Shown in pieces: positions 44,893 through 57,966 of a stretch of DNA of 64,000 nt. The position numbers and the translations under genes are program-made. A model generated the notes under the pieces. It saw only the letters and a program-made list of their open reading frames with translations, searched no databases and had not been told where the DNA came from. Every line of letters starts with the position of its first letter. Positions within the stretch are counted from its first letter, which is position 1. Origin of the DNA: Pegea sp. RAD2-039 (Eukaryota > Chordata > Thaliacea > Salpida > Salpidae); NCBI GenBank assembly GCA_034620365.1, contig JAQGEQ010000237.1, positions 330,001 through 394,000 of the forward strand, read 5' to 3'.

Positions 44893-47800
44893 ATGACAAA
44901 AAATGAGAATAATTTTAATATGAAAATTTGGGGTAAAAACTGGAATCTCCCTTCAATCGACCCAAACTGCCTAGCAGTAGTTGCTTATGCAAAATTCAGT
45001 AAAGTACCAATAACCAACCAAATAATACTCCCAACAAGCACAATTACAGGTAATTTACCTGAACTCGAAGCAGATGGAATGGTTTATTCAGATTTCTTTT
45101 CAATTGTTGGTATCTTTAGAAAAGATGGATATAATGCTGACTATTATTTAACTACCAAACAACAAGCTGATACATTAGCTTTTTTAGCTTATATTGATAA
45201 GGTTTTAAAACCAGCTATTTTATATACTTTGTGGTTAGATAATGATAATTATGATAAAGTTACAAGACCAGCTTATGCGAAATTATTTGGGTGAGTCTTA
45301 TTTGATGGTTTTTCACTGTGTCTTGTTTTATTTAATCTTGATGGCATCAATGATATCTAATTATTATTTTAATTTGAACTTCTAATTTTTTATTACTTTT
45401 ATCTTATTATATTTCTATTATATTTTGTAAATGGTTTGATGATATTATCTTATTTATATTAATTAATTTCATGAATTTATTAAAATTTCTCAATATAATC
45501 TGCAATAAATTTAAATTCTTATAAAATATTTATTTCTATGATCATAATTTTATTTTAAATCATTATTTTCTAAACATTTTTAAATTTTGAGTAATCATTT
45601 CAGCACATTTTTCATATTCTTATTTTTCATATTTATAATTATTAATATTTATTTATTTATTACAATAAATGCAAAGGAGGGTGCCTGAAGAGAGCATCTC
45701 CCACTAACACACATTCTCACAAAATACCTTTTAATATATTTGAACAACTCTAAATATCTTGATATTTATTTCTGTAGCTTAATTCTTATAAAATGTTATT
45801 CTCATTAAAACTTAATCATACAAATAATTTTAATTATTATTTAATTTTTATCTATATAACTTATATTTTCATAATCTTTAAACTCAAACTTAGTCTAAAG
45901 CTTCAATAAATCCTTAAGTTTGTAAAATGATGTAAAACTTTTTCAGATTTCCTAGAAGTTGGTATTATCCGGGTAAATTAAAAGAGAAAATAACTAATTT
46001 CATTCACCACAATGGTGGGTTCCATGCCAATGATGACATCGGCCAAATTGTCTACAAAAACGCACGTGACTGTATGAATGTTATCAACCGACAATTAGAA
46101 GAAAACAATTTCTTTTTTGGGAGTTTACCAACTACCATAGATGCCGCTGTTTATGGATATCTTGGTTTGTTGCTAAGAGCACCTTTAGTTTCAACTGAAT
46201 TAAAGGTTTGAGTTTATCTTTTAAATAACTTATATTTTGTTTATCTGTTTATTTCTTCAAAAAGTCCTCAGCACCTTCATCCACTAATTAAAAGATTTTT
46301 AGTTTATTTTAAGGAGTTTAATTTATAAATCTACAAACAAATCTTGTGTTTGATAGTCGAAGGTGCTGAGGACTCACTTGTTAAACTACAGATACACTTT
46401 TGATAAGCTTAATATGAAAAGTACTTCGACTTAAACGAGTTTTTCTCTTCAAATCGACAATTTCTAATCTTTGAGAGTTGATGTTATGATGCAGATGACC
46501 TTTAACAAACTTCTAGCCACAAAACTTCCCCTATAAGCTTTTAGTTTGCTGAAAATTTGAACAATTTTATCAGATTGCCTTTAATTGTTTGAAATTCACT
46601 TTTTAATTTTTTGGTTATCACGATTCTATTTTGTAATTAAGAATCGAACTCTAAAAGTCTCGCGGATATCATTTGCTGATAAAACTTTTCTTTTATTCAC
46701 TCTAACTTTCAGTTTCATTAAATATTAATTAAAAACTTCTGTCTGTAAGAAGACACAAGCCCCAAATATTCCTTTCAATATTGATTTCAGATAAATAGAT
46801 TTGTTTCCAGATTTTAACTCCTAAAGATCTGTTGATGTAGAATCTGTTTCCTCACAAACTCTGCCGGTCTTTTTTGTGTTTCCAACCACGTCATCAAGAC
46901 CTACAAGCAACTTTTTAGAGGTCTTTGTGGTCCTTCAACTTCTAATTTTCTTTTCAGATTTTCTTTCTTTGTTTTCTTTTAATTTTAAATTTATTTTTTC
47001 TTCAACGAAACTTTGTTTAAGTTTTTTCTTCTAATTTTGTTTCCTTGTCTGATTTTACATCAGATTTTTAAACATTAATCTTCTCAGCTTTAAAAGATTA
47101 AAATTCAAATCTTTTGAGAAGATTTTCTTAAAGTTTTTTTTTAACTTTTAAAACTGAAATAAAAATGTTTTAAAAGATTTGCAACAAAATGATTTTGAAA
47201 AATCAAATTTTAAAAACTTTTCAAATCAAAAATTTCACAAAAATTTTATTTTCTATATATTTTCTTTTATATTTCTAACATCTTTAAATCAAAATGTTAT
47301 TTTACAGAATCATCTTCTATCATGTGATCGACTTACTAATCATTGTCATCTTATCGAGAAGTATTTCGACTTTAAACCAGTTTCAAATCCTTCAAATAAT
47401 TTAATGAAAGTTGGATTACTACAAGGAAAAGACGGGGTAGATATTAACAACTTATTCTAATTCTGTTGAAACTCCTAGCACCTTGACTTGTAAAAACTCC
47501 TCGACCAACAACACCAAGTCAATAATAACTTGTTTTACAAACAAATCTTCTGTTTGGTGGTTGAAGGTGCTGAAGACTCACTTGCTTCTAGCACCTTGAC
47601 TTGTAAAAACTCCTCGACCAACAACACCAAGTCAATAATAACTTGTCTTACAAACAAATCTTGTGTTTGGTGGTTGAAGATGCTGAAGACTCACTTGCTT
47701 CTAGCACCTTGACTTGTAAAAACTCCTCGACCAACAACACCAAGTCAATAATAACTTGTCTTACAAACAAATCTTGTGTTTGGTGGTTGAAGGTGCTGAA

Positions 47801-50800
47801 GACTCACTTGCTTCTAGCTCGTTGACTTGTAAAAACTCCTCGACCAACAACATCAAGTCAATAATAACTTGTCTTACAAACAAATCTTGTGTTTGGTGGT
47901 TGAAGGTGCTGAAGACTCACTTGCTTCTTGCACCTTGACTTGTAAAAACTCCTCGACCAACAACACCAAGTCAATAATAACTTGTCTTACAAACAAATCT
48001 TGTGTTTGGTGGTTGAAGGTGCTGAAGACTCACTTGCTTCTAGCTCGTTGACTTGTAAAAACTCCTCGACCAACAACATCAAGTCGATAATAACTTGTCT
48101 TACAAACAAATCTTGTGTTTGGTGGTTGAAGATGCTGAAGACTCACTTGCTTCTAGCTCGTTGACTTGTAAAAACTCCTCGACCAACAACATCAAGTCAA
48201 TAATAACTTGTCTTACAAACAAATCTTGTGTTTGGTGGTTGAAGGTGCTGAAGACTCACTTGCTTCTAGCTCGTTGACTTGTAAAAACTCCTCGACCAAC
48301 AACACCAAGTCAATAATAACTTGTCTTACAAACAAATCTTGTGTTTGGTGGTTGAAGATGCTGAAGACTCACTTGCTTCTAGCACCTTGACTTGTAAAAA
48401 CTCCTCGACCACCAACACCAAGTCAATAATAACTTGTCTTACAAACAAATCTTGTGTTTGGTGGTTAAAGGTGCTGAAGACTCACTTGCTTCTAGCTCGT
48501 TGACTTGTAAAAATTCCTCGACCAACAACATCAAGTCGATAATAACTTGTCTTACAAACAAATCTTGTGTTTGGTGGTTGAAGGTGCTGAAGACTCACTT
48601 GCTTCTAGCACCTTGACTTGTAAAAACTCCTCGACCAACAACACCAAGTCAATAATAACTTGTCTTACAAACAAATCTTGTGTTTGGTGGTTGAAGATGC
48701 TGAAGACTCACTTGCTTCTAGCACCTTGACTTGTAAAAACTCCTCGACCAACAACACCAAGTCAATAATAACTTGTCTTACAAACAAATCTTGTGTTTGG
48801 TGGTTGAAGGTGCTGAAGACTCACTTGCTTCTAGCACCTTGACTTGTAAAAACTCCTCGACCAACAACACCAAGTCAATAATAACTTGTCTTACAAACAA
48901 ATCTTGTGTTTGGTGGTTGAAGATGCTGAAGACTCACTTGCTTCTAGCACCTTGACTTGTAAAAACTCCTCGACCAACAACACCAAGTCAATAATAACTT
49001 GTCTTACAAACAAATCTTGTGTTTGGTGGTTGAAGGTGCTGAAGACTCACTTGCTTCTAGCTCGTTGACTTGTAAAAACTCCTCGACCAACAACATCAAG
49101 TCAATAATAACTTGTCTTACAAACAAATCTTGTGTTTGGTGGTTAAAGGTGCTGAAGACTCACTTGCTTCTAGCTCGTTGACTTGTAAAAACTCCTCGAC
49201 CAACAACATCAAGTCGATAATAACTTGTCTTACAAACAAATCTTGTGTTTGGTGGTTGAAGATGCTGAAGACTCACTTGCTTCTAGCACCTTGACTTGTA
49301 AAAACTCCTCGACCACCAACACCAAGTCAATAATAACTTGTCTTACAAACAAATCTTGTGTTTGGTGGTTAAAGGTGCTGAAGACTCACTTGCTTCTAGC
49401 TCGTTGACTTGTAAAAATTCCTCGACCAACAACATCAAGTCGATAATAACTTGTCTTACAAACAAATCTTGTGTTTGGTGGTTGAAGGTGCTGAAGACTC
49501 ACTTGCTTCTAGCACCTTGACTTGTAAAAACTCCTCGACCAACAACACCAAGTCAATAATAACTTGTCTTACAAACAAATCTTGTGTTTGGTGGTTGAAG
49601 ATGCTGAGACTCACTTGCTTCTAGCACCTTGACTTGTAAAAACTCCTCGACCAACAACACCAAGTCAATAATAACTTGTCTTACAAACAAATCTTGTGTT
49701 TGGTGGTTGAAGGTGCTGAAGACTCACTTGCTTCTAGCACCTTGACTTGTAAAAACTCCTCGACCAACAACACCAAGTCAATAATAACTTGTCTTACAAA
49801 CAAATCTTGTGTTTGGTGGTTGAAGGTGCTGAAGACTCACTTGCTTCTAGCTCGTTGACTTGTAAAAACTCTCGACCAACAACATCAAGTCGATAATAAC
49901 TTGTCTTACAAACAAATCTTGTGTTTGGTGGTTGAAGATGCTGAAGACTCACTTGCTTCTAGCACCTTGACTTGTAAAAACTCCTCGACCAACAACACCA
50001 AGTCAATAATAACTTGTCTTACAAACAAATCTTGTGTTTGGTGGTTGAAGGTGCTGAAGACTCACTTGCTTCTAGCACCTTGACTTGTAAAAACTCCTCG
50101 ACCAACAACACCAAGTCAATAATAACTTGTCTTACAAACAAATCTTGTGTTTGGTGGTTGAAGATGCTGAAGACTCACTTGCTTCTAGCACCTTGACTTG
50201 TAAAAACTCCTCGACCAACAACATCAAGTCGATAATAACTTGTCTTACAAACAAATCTTGTGTTTGGTGGTTGAAGATGCTGAAGACTCACTTGCTTCTA
50301 GCACCTTGACTTGTAAAAACTCTTCGACCACCAACACCAAGTCAATAATAACTTGTCTTACAAACAAATCTTGTGTTTGGTGGTTGAAGGTGCTGAAGAC
50401 TCACTTGCTTCTAGCTCGTTGACTTGTAAAAACTCCTCGACCAACAACATCAAGTCGATAATAACTTGTCTTACAAACAAATCTTGTGTTTGGTGGTTGA
50501 AGATGCTGAAGACTCACTTGCTTCTAGCTCGTTGACTTGTAAAAACTCCTCGACCAACAACATCAAGTCAATAATAACTTGTCTTACAAACAAATCTTGT
50601 GTTTGGTGGTTGAAGGTGCTGAAGACTCACTTGCTTCTAGCTCGTTGACTTGTAAAAACTCCTCGACCAACAACACCAAGTCAATAATGACTTGTCTTAC
50701 AAACAAATCTTGTGTTTGGTGGTTAAAGGTGCTGAAGACTCACTTGCTTCTAGCTCGTTGACTTGTAAAAACTCCTCGACCAACAACATCAAGTCGATAA

Positions 50801-51977
50801 TAACTTGTCTTACAAACAAATCTTGTGTTTGGTGGTTGAAGATGCTGAAGACTCACTTGCTTCTAGCACCTTGACTTGTAAAAACTCTTCGACCACCAAC
50901 ACCAAGTCAATAATAACTTGTCTTACAAACAAATCTTGTGTTTGGTGGTTAAAGCTGCTGAAGACTCACTTGCTTCTAGCTCGTTGACTTGTAAAAACTC
51001 CTCGACCAACAACATCAAGTCGATAATAACTTGTCTTACAAACAAATCTTGTGTTTGGTGGTTGAAGGTGCTGAAGACTCACTTGCTTCTAGCACCTTGA
51101 CTTGTAAAAACTCCTCGACCAACAACATCAAGTCAATGATAACTTTTCTTACAAACAAATCTTGTGTTTGGTGGTTGAAGGTGCTGAAGACTCACTTGCT
51201 TCTAGCACCTTGACTTGTAAAAACTCCTCGACCAACAACATCAAGTCAATGATAACTTGTCTTGCAAACAAATCTTGTGTTTGGTTGTTGAAGGTGCTGA
51301 AGACTCTCTTGCTTCTAACACCTTGACTTGTAAAAACTCCTCGACCAACAACATCAAGTCAATGATAACTTTTCTTACAAACAAATCTTGTGTTTGGTGG
51401 TTGAAGGTGCTGAAGACTCACTTGCTTCTAGCACCTTGACTTGTAAAAACTTCTCGACCACCAACACCAAGTCAATACTAACTTGTCTTGCAAACAAATC
51501 TTGTGTTTGGTGGTTGAAAGTGCTGAAGACTCACTTGCTTCTAGCACCTTGACTTGTAAAAACTTCTCGACCAACAACACCAAGTCAATAATAATTTGTC
51601 TTACAAACAAATCTTGTGTTTGGTGATTGAAGGTGCTGAAGACTCGCTTGCTTTTAGCATCTTCACTTGTAAAAACTCCTCGACCACCAACACCAAGTCA
51701 ATAATAATTTGTCTTACAAACAAATCTTGTGTTTGGTGGTTGAAGGTGCTGAAGACTCGCTTGCTTCTTACACCTTGACTTGTAACAATCTCAGTTTAGT
51801 TTAATCAAATTGTTTATAATTTAAATTTACTTCTAATCAATTTTCATCAAATTTTTTTTCTAGTTCTTAACAATTGGAATCGGAATTTCTATCATGGTTG
51901 CTTACGCCGTTTTAAAAGGAGTTTTTACATCAAAAAGCAGTTTGTTGGCTCGACAATTAGGAACTGTTAGGAAGTAG
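44893..51977 (+). CDS. MTX1: Metaxin (MTX1/3-like), mitochondrial outer-membrane import factor
   Basis: Exons 44893-45290, 45947-46205, 47308-47436 and 51864-51977 join in phases 2, 0 and 0 to give 299 residues (human metaxin 1 is about 317). The family is related to yeast Sam37 and acts with SAM50 in beta-barrel protein assembly in the mitochondrial outer membrane. Diagnostic features: WNLPSIDPNCLAVVAYAKF at the N-terminus, YNADYYLTTKQQADTLAF, the GST-like C-terminal motif FFGSLPTTIDAAVYGYLGLL followed by LRAPL, and a C-terminal membrane anchor (about residues 264-283, ending VLKGVF) with a basic tail LARQLGTVRK. Intron 1 contains a LINE 3' end. Intron 2 carries inverted satellite-like monomers. 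Intron 3 (4.4 kb) holds the 113-bp satellite. If exon 3 is not spliced at 47436 it stops at 47460 and loses the anchor. Metaxin 1 versus 3 cannot be settled by eye. Confidence 0.93.
45655..45730 (-). mobile_element. LINE 3' end fragment, copy 5, in metaxin intron 1
   Basis: Only the last ~75 bp of the family remains: the tail, the complement of GCACCCTCCTTTGC, and GAGATGCTCTC. Severe 5' truncation is typical of LINE insertions. Confidence 0.7.
46262..46385. repeat. Two facing satellite-like monomers in metaxin intron 2
   Basis: GTCCTCAGCACCTTCATCCA (minus-oriented) near 46265 and TCTACAAACAAATCTTGTGT, TTGATAGTCGAAGGTGCTGA, GGACTCACTTGTT (plus-oriented) at 46331-46385 are diverged parts of the 113-bp monomer. 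They lie 1.1 kb upstream of the array and could pair as a hairpin. Confidence 0.7.
47463..51786 (+). repeat. 113-bp satellite array, about 38 copies, inside metaxin intron 3
   Basis: The monomer contains CACCTTGACTTGTAAAAACT, CCTCGACCAACAACACCAAG, TCAATAATAACTTGTCTTAC, AAACAAATCTTGTGTTTGGT and GGTTGAAGGTGCTGAAGACT. Two main variants alternate (AGCACCTTGAC versus AGCTCGTTGAC; ACACCAAG versus ACATCAAG). A variant dimer at about 48321 recurs exactly 8 units later at 49225, and similarly at about 50805, showing higher-order duplication. Single-base deletions occur near 49602 and 49868. Edge copies after 51250 are more diverged, as expected of an array homogenised from the middle. The many overlapping 60-codon frames are by-products of a unit that is not a multiple of 3. 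Confidence 0.97.
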
Positions 51978-52123
51978 CTCTTTCATGATCTCTAGATGTC
52001 TCTGTTCCATTTCTTTGTTGTCAACTTTTGTGATGAAATTATTTAATTAATTTTCCAAAATCTTCAAATTTTTCTTTCATCAATTTGCTGGTGCTGATCA
52101 AGTTATTAAAAGAAAAATTACAA

Positions 52124-52330
52124 TTACAGTTCGTGAGTTCTGCAGATAACTGAAGTCAGCAAAACTGGTCTGTAGTTAAGTGCAGTGTTTCTGGGACCCT
52201 TTTTATGAATTGGAGTAATAATAGCTTTCTTCCAAATTTGTGGATACTGAAAGACTTCATCTCTAAAGACTTCATCTCTAAAGACTTTCTTTAGATGTGA
52301 TCTCATACGAAGACCTCTCGATAAGCTGAA
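52124..52330 (-). mobile_element. LINE RT-domain fragment, copy 6
   Basis: It encodes the finger region upstream of and including WKKAIITPIHKKGPRNTALN, then YRPVLLTSVICRTHE. This is the best-preserved RT N-terminal piece in the window. It is followed upstream in the frame by a small internal duplication (FRDEVFRDEVF). The catalytic FADD-type box is absent. Confidence 0.75.
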
Positions 52331-53245
52331 TATCAAATATTTCAGCTTAAATTGCTTCTTTTAACTTCAATGATATCTTTAAAGATCTCTCATATGTCCT
52401 CAGAAGTTCTTCATTTAAAATTAAACTTCTTAACAACTTTAATAAGACCCAGTAGAGTAACAACTTCTTAAAAAGCTAACTAGGGTTTGGAATTCCTCCC
52501 CGTTTCCATCACTACATCAACATCTCTTTTATGTTTTGAAATTTTAAAATAAGATTGAAGAAATGTAAGTTTGTAACATTACCAGTTTCTAATATTTTCT
52601 GATATTCAATTTTTGATTCATAATTTAACTTTTCTGATTCTACAGTGTTTCTATTCTTTTTATTCGAATCTTAAATTGTGATTCTTAAGACTTTTTTCAA
52701 AGATTTTTAGTTTTTTAACTCCAAATAAGTCTGAAAAAGATTGATGTAAAAAAAGATTTGAAAATGGGATAACTATTTGATAAAAATCAAATAAACGTTA
52801 ATATATTTTTCAAAATAATATTTTTTGGAGTAATTAGATGATTGTGAATACTTACATCTTAATTAATTATTAGAAGATCAGATCTTCTTCAAGACCTCAA
52901 AGAGAAACTTTTAATTTTATTTTTTCGAAAAAATAAATAATTTTTTATTTGAATCAAAATATTTTAATTTTTGTTAATTATTTAATTAAATGTTAATTGA
53001 AAAGTTCATTAAAAAAAAATGCTGTGACCTAATAATAAACTTTTAATTATTTCAAACAATATTTAAATTAGCTGAAAAATTCTTGTAAAGTGTAAACAAT
53101 AAAATTTTAAATATTTAATAATTAGTACTTGTGTACTTAAAGTGTGTAATCAGTGATTTGTAAAAACTCTTTAATCAATTAGCCAGGAAAACTTTTCTTA
53201 TAAAATCGTAATTCAGTTTGGTTAAGTTTTATTAATAAAAGTAAA
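52331..53245. other. Intergenic DNA
   Basis: No gene recognised. 52480-52560 is somewhat GC-richer without a usable frame. Confidence 0.4.
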
Positions 53246-53246
53246 T

Positions 53247-53455
53247 TTTATTTATTTCAATAAACGCGAAGGAGGGTGCCTGAAGAGAGCACCTCTCGCT
53301 AACACACATTCTCACAAATTAGATCTATTAAGTTAGAAATATAGAAAGTAAAAGATGTAACACGTGGCATTTCAGTAGTCCTCAAAACATATAACAGTGA
53401 ATAATTACATAGAATGTTAATAATATAAAAAAGGAAAAAATCACAGTTTATAAAA
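53247..53455 (-). mobile_element. LINE 3' end fragment, copy 7
   Basis: Reading minus, it has the family 3' untranslated region from the CTGTGATTTTT element through GAGAGGTGCTCTC to the AATAAA tail. It is about 95 percent similar by eye to copies 2 and 3. Confidence 0.78.
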
Positions 53456-53970
53456 GTATTTTAATAAACTAAATGGATAAAGGTATTATTCATGAATACT
53501 TTCTTTGTTTTACAAACAAATCAAAATGTAGATCTAAATGATTGTTTATTCATTTTAATAAAATTAAACAATTTATCAACGTTAATAAATTCATTTTTTC
53601 TTTATTTTTTAAAGATTTTTGTGCAGCTGAATGAAAAATCATAGGGACCAAAACTATTGCTGATAATAATCATAATTTCTTCATATTTTTTAACTGCTCA
53701 TATTTTATCTGAATAAATTTTATTAAATTATATAATTAAATAAATAAGAAATATAATTTCAACTTATATTATAAATAAAATAATACTATAAAAATAAACT
53801 TATTTAGCTTCGAAATCTAAAGTGAATTTTATATAAGGCCATAATTGAATATAGCCATTTTATCTAAATTCGAAGTTAGGTTCCAGAAAACATGCTGAAA
53901 CTGATATAGTGGAATGAATTGAAAGGAAAGGGCTCGGTTTTTTGCCAAAATTATTTTTTATTTTTTCGTG

Positions 53971-54585
53971 ATGTCTACAAATTTACCAGCTTCTGGAGTT
54001 TTTAATAAAAATTTAATAAAAATAGAAATAAAATCTAATGTAGTTGGTGACATTAAAATGAATAAAACTAAAATAGAAACTGAAAAAAAGTTCTTTATTT
54101 GTGATGTTTGTTTCAAAAAGTTTGAAAGTAAAGCTTTCTTATTTATTCACAAAGAAATCCACAAAACTAAAACTAAATTTGAATGTCAGCATTGCAAGTC
54201 TGTTTTTAGATTAGAAAAGTATTTGGAAAACCATTTGAAAGTTCATCAAAAAACTGACTATCAGAGTTTGTTTTTGAAAGAAGTTGAAACTGCAAGTTTA
54301 AAATCGAAAACTTGTGAAATGAAAGTGGAAGAAAAAGTTGAAAAAATTGACAAGTTACAAAATAAAAGCTTAAAAAATGGAAAAAGTTCTTCTGAAATAA
54401 CAAAACTGGTTGGAAAAAAACTAAAAAAAAATCAAAAAAAACCTAAAAAAGTTCCTAGAAAAGCTCTGAAAGAAAACAAAGGATATCCAAAGAAAAAGGA
54501 TCAAAAGAAGAAGAAGACTCCTTCTTTAGTTGAAGAAGATTCATCAGATGAAGAGGGAATGCTGATTATTGATGAATCTGCCTAA
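53971..54585 (+). CDS. Two-finger C2H2 zinc-finger protein, intronless
   Basis: An open frame of 204 residues from ATG at 53971; the preceding GTG at 53968 is in frame but is not a likely start. Two classical C2H2 fingers have Cys44, Cys47, His60, His64 and Cys72, Cys75, His88, His92, each C-x2-C-x12-H-x3-H, separated by a seven-residue linker (KTKTKFE) unlike the TGEKP consensus. Residues 130-190 are very Lys-rich (KKLKKNQKKPKKVPRKALK), a likely nuclear localisation and DNA- or RNA-binding tail. The C-terminus is acidic (VEEDSSDEE) followed by LIID, which could be a SUMO-interacting motif. AATAAA at 54668 is a likely polyadenylation signal. Two fingers give weak DNA specificity, so target and function are unknown. 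It could be a retrogene, being the only intronless gene in the window. Confidence 0.75.
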   Translation: MSTNLPASGVFNKNLIKIEIKSNVVGDIKMNKTKIETEKKFFICDVCFKKFESKAFLFIHKEIHKTKTKFECQHCKSVFRLEKYLENHLKVHQKTDYQSLFLKEVETASLKSKTCEMKVEEKVEKIDKLQNKSLKNGKSSSEITKLVGKKLKKNQKKPKKVPRKALKENKGYPKKKDQKKKKTPSLVEEDSSDEEGMLIIDESA

Positions 54586-54679
54586 GAAACATTCTTCTAC
54601 ATTTATTCTTTTTGAAAATTTCCATGAAAAAAAAATTGTTTTTTTTTTAAATTTTTATAAAATGTTGAATAAAAATTTA

Positions 54680-56555
54680 TTTATTATTATTTGTGTTTTG
54701 AAAAAATAAAAAGTTTTTTTGAAGTTATAATTGTCTGAAATACTCAAAAGATTTATTCTTTTATAAGAACTTATATAGTTAGATATTAGCTTCCAAATAA
54801 TCATAGTTTCATTTTTCAATTAATTTTATTCTAAGTTATTTTAAAAATAAGAAATTAAATTCAGATAACTTGATGTTACATTGTGCTCTAAATAGTTTTA
54901 TAAAATTATCATCATAAATCTTATTTCTTTATATATTATATAAACCATTCAAAATTAGTTATTTAAATCAAATATATATTTCTATATCTTATGAATTTTT
55001 ATTTAATGAGCTCTATGACATGATTTTTATTCTTTTTATATAACTTTTGACATTCAAAATAAATTTTTAAGCATTTGAATATCAATAAAATCTTTCCAAC
55101 TTTGTTGATATTTTCACGAGTTTAGAAACTTTTTCAATTAAAACCATGAATAAAAAATTAGCCAAGGTGTACCTTTATCAGAAACTATTTAAAAAAATGA
55201 TGATATCAAATAATTATTTGTAGGAAATTAAAATTTGTAATTTTAAACAATTAATTTAAGAAAATCAGAATTTTTTTAATTTCATTTTTTTCTTGGAAAC
55301 AAAATTATTAATAAAAAAAGTTTTTTAATAAAAGTGTTTTGATAAGGTGATGTATGATGACGTCATTAAGGTGCTGACGTCATTATATTTTTTGATGGAA
55401 TAAAAAGATATATTTTAAAGTAATTTTTATTGATACTTTTGATTAAAAAGCTTTTTTAAGCTGCAAAAATATTTTTTTCTCAAAAATTGGAAATCTACTT
55501 TTAATTTATTAAATTCTGAATATAAAAAGCTTTACAAGTGTGCTTGCTTGCTAGATTTTTGATCTAATAGATCTAAAGAAATTAGAAATCAATTTTATTA
55601 ATTGTTTTTATAATAATTAGAACAAAAAATTCAAATCAGAAATATTTTTGGAAATTTCTTGAATGTCTTCAAATTATTTATTATTAGGAATTTAAAATTA
55701 TAATTGAATATCAGAATATTTATATATTTTGTTTGCTAATTTGTGAGAACAACTTTTGTTGATTAATGTTTAAAATTTGATAAAATTGAATTGTGCAAAA
55801 ATGATTACTTAATTGTAAGATTTCAAAAAGTTTATCCAATATTTTAAATTGCAAAATCAAAATCTTCATTTTAAGCAGTTTAATATCAAAATAGGGAATT
55901 ACCCCAAGCTGAAATATTTCAGAAAAAATTTAACTAAATTTAAAAAAAATCAAATTATTTTGCACTCAATAGCGAAATAAAAATATTATTTTCAAAGTAA
56001 TAAATAAATATAAAATAATAATATGAAATACTAAATGAAAATAACTTTACATTAAGTTGAATTTATTTAAGTGTATAATATGAATATTAAAACTTTAATT
56101 TTAAATTAGATAAAACTAATTCAAAATCATTTCCCAAATTCGATTTCAAAAAGAATTAAAAGTTCTTTTCCTAATAATAGTTTAATTGTTAGCACCTTAA
56201 AATAACAACCTCAAAAAATTGTCTACAAAATCATTGTAACGTCACTAGCTTGTCATTTCAAATCTTCAAAAAAGTTATTTTTCTAGTTTTTATAAAAGAA
56301 AATGATTTATTGATAAGATTATGAGTTGAAGAAAACTTTTTGATAAAATTTACGGTTAAATTGTTAAACATTAAACAGTTACTCTTTAGCATCATCTAAC
56401 GGTTGATTTGTTATTTACATTTTCTTTATTCAACATTCTGTTTTTTGGTTTATTGGTTTATGGGAACTACTAAAAGGTTTCATGTTTCTATATTTGTATC
56501 CTAATTATATATAACAGGTATATAATATTATTTGTAAGTGTGTTAGAGTTAGAGT
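54680..56555. other. Intergenic DNA with an isolated TGACGTCA site
   Basis: A/T-rich without a supported gene. ATGATGACGTCATTAAGGTG and then GCTGACGTCATTAT at 55357-55387 carry two palindromes 18 bp apart. Confidence 0.45.
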
Positions 56556-56559
56556 TTAG

Positions 56560-56852
56560 TAGTACATGGAACCAGCTACCATCAGACATTGTCATGTCAG
56601 AATCACTCGCGTTGTTCAAGTAGAAGTTGAACCGTTATAATATTGCCAACATTGTCATTTCTAAACTGTAATTTTTTATATTATTAACATTCTATGTAAT
56701 TGTTCACTGTTATATGTTTTGAGGACTACTGAAATCTCATGTGTTACATCTTTTGCTTTCTATATTTCTAACTTAATAGATGTTATTTGTAAGAATGTGT
56801 GTTAGCGAGTGGCACCCTCCTTTGCATTTATTGTAATAAATAAATAAATGAA
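56560..56852 (+). mobile_element. LINE 3' fragment, copy 8
   Basis: It begins inside the ORF2 C-terminal motif (TW.QLPSDIVMSESLALF, with a TAG where copy 2 has CAG) and continues to the family 3' end and AAATAAATAAATG tail. Confidence 0.78.
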
Positions 56853-57900
56853 ATAAACATTTTTGTATAATCTTCTTTAAACTCAGTTATAAATATACAT
56901 ATTTATAATTTCAATTATAAATTAATTAGATAAAAAATATAGATTTCAAAAATATTTGAAATTATGATTTTAGTTAATTTTGTGGTTGTTTATTTGTTGT
57001 AAAACTTATTTGTTTAAAAAGCTTATTAAGTAAAAATTGTAACAAAATTTAGTCTAACGTAAAATAAAGTCTAAGTAAATAAATACAATCTGATAAAACT
57101 AAATTATAAGCTAATAAAAACTTGTTTATTTAATAAAAACCAAATATAATGAAACTTTTTATTACAAAAATGGCTTTTTGATAAAATGGTTTAAATCCTA
57201 AAAATACAAAATGTTCTAAAATTACATTTGATTTTCTAAAAACAACAAAGATTTTTCTATTTATATTTAATGAACTATAAAATTGTTTTGTTAAAACTTA
57301 TAGAGTTTTTATTGCAATAAATTTTGAATTTGTCATTAATTTAGTTTTATTTTAAAAACAACTTTTTTAGTTTTTCGTAATAAATGAAAAAAATGAAATA
57401 AATAATATTTCAAGAAGTTTAATTGATTTTAAAATTTCTATAAATATAGAAAATTTGGATAAGCTTTTATGTTTGAATATCAATTTTCAGAAAATTTTAA
57501 AACTTTTAGAAAACTATATTTTATATTTTTTACGATATTTGAATAATTTTTTAAATCTCAAATTTTGATTGATAAAAATTAAAACAAAATTTTTTTTATC
57601 TTTTCGTAAAATAATTTTCATCAATAAATCAGTTTGAATTGAAAATTTACAAAACTTTTTAATTTGCTTTTAATAAATTTCTTTAATAGTAATTAATACT
57701 TTAATTTTTTATTAATTAACTAACGATTAGTTTTTTGTTGCTTGAAAATTTTAGAATAATTAAAATGAATTAAAATTAGGAAATTATGAATTAATTGTAA
57801 ACAAATTTTAAAGAAAATTGAAAATAAATTTCAGGCTGAATTATTGAAATGCAAAAAATTTTTTAACTTTAGAATTATTTGAAACTGCTAAAGAAAATAT
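56853..57900. other. AT-rich intergenic DNA
   Basis: I see no gene, repeat or regulatory site that I can support. Confidence 0.4.
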
Positions 57901-57966
57901 ACAAAAGAATTGATGACGTCACGAGTGAACCAGTTATAAAAACTAGGTGAAACAAACATAGTACTC

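Noticed and set aside
47530-51778. Dozens of 60-residue proteins in series
   Set aside because: They are the same overlapping reading of a 113-bp non-coding satellite. Each frame stops after 1.6 units, and the array lies in a metaxin intron.
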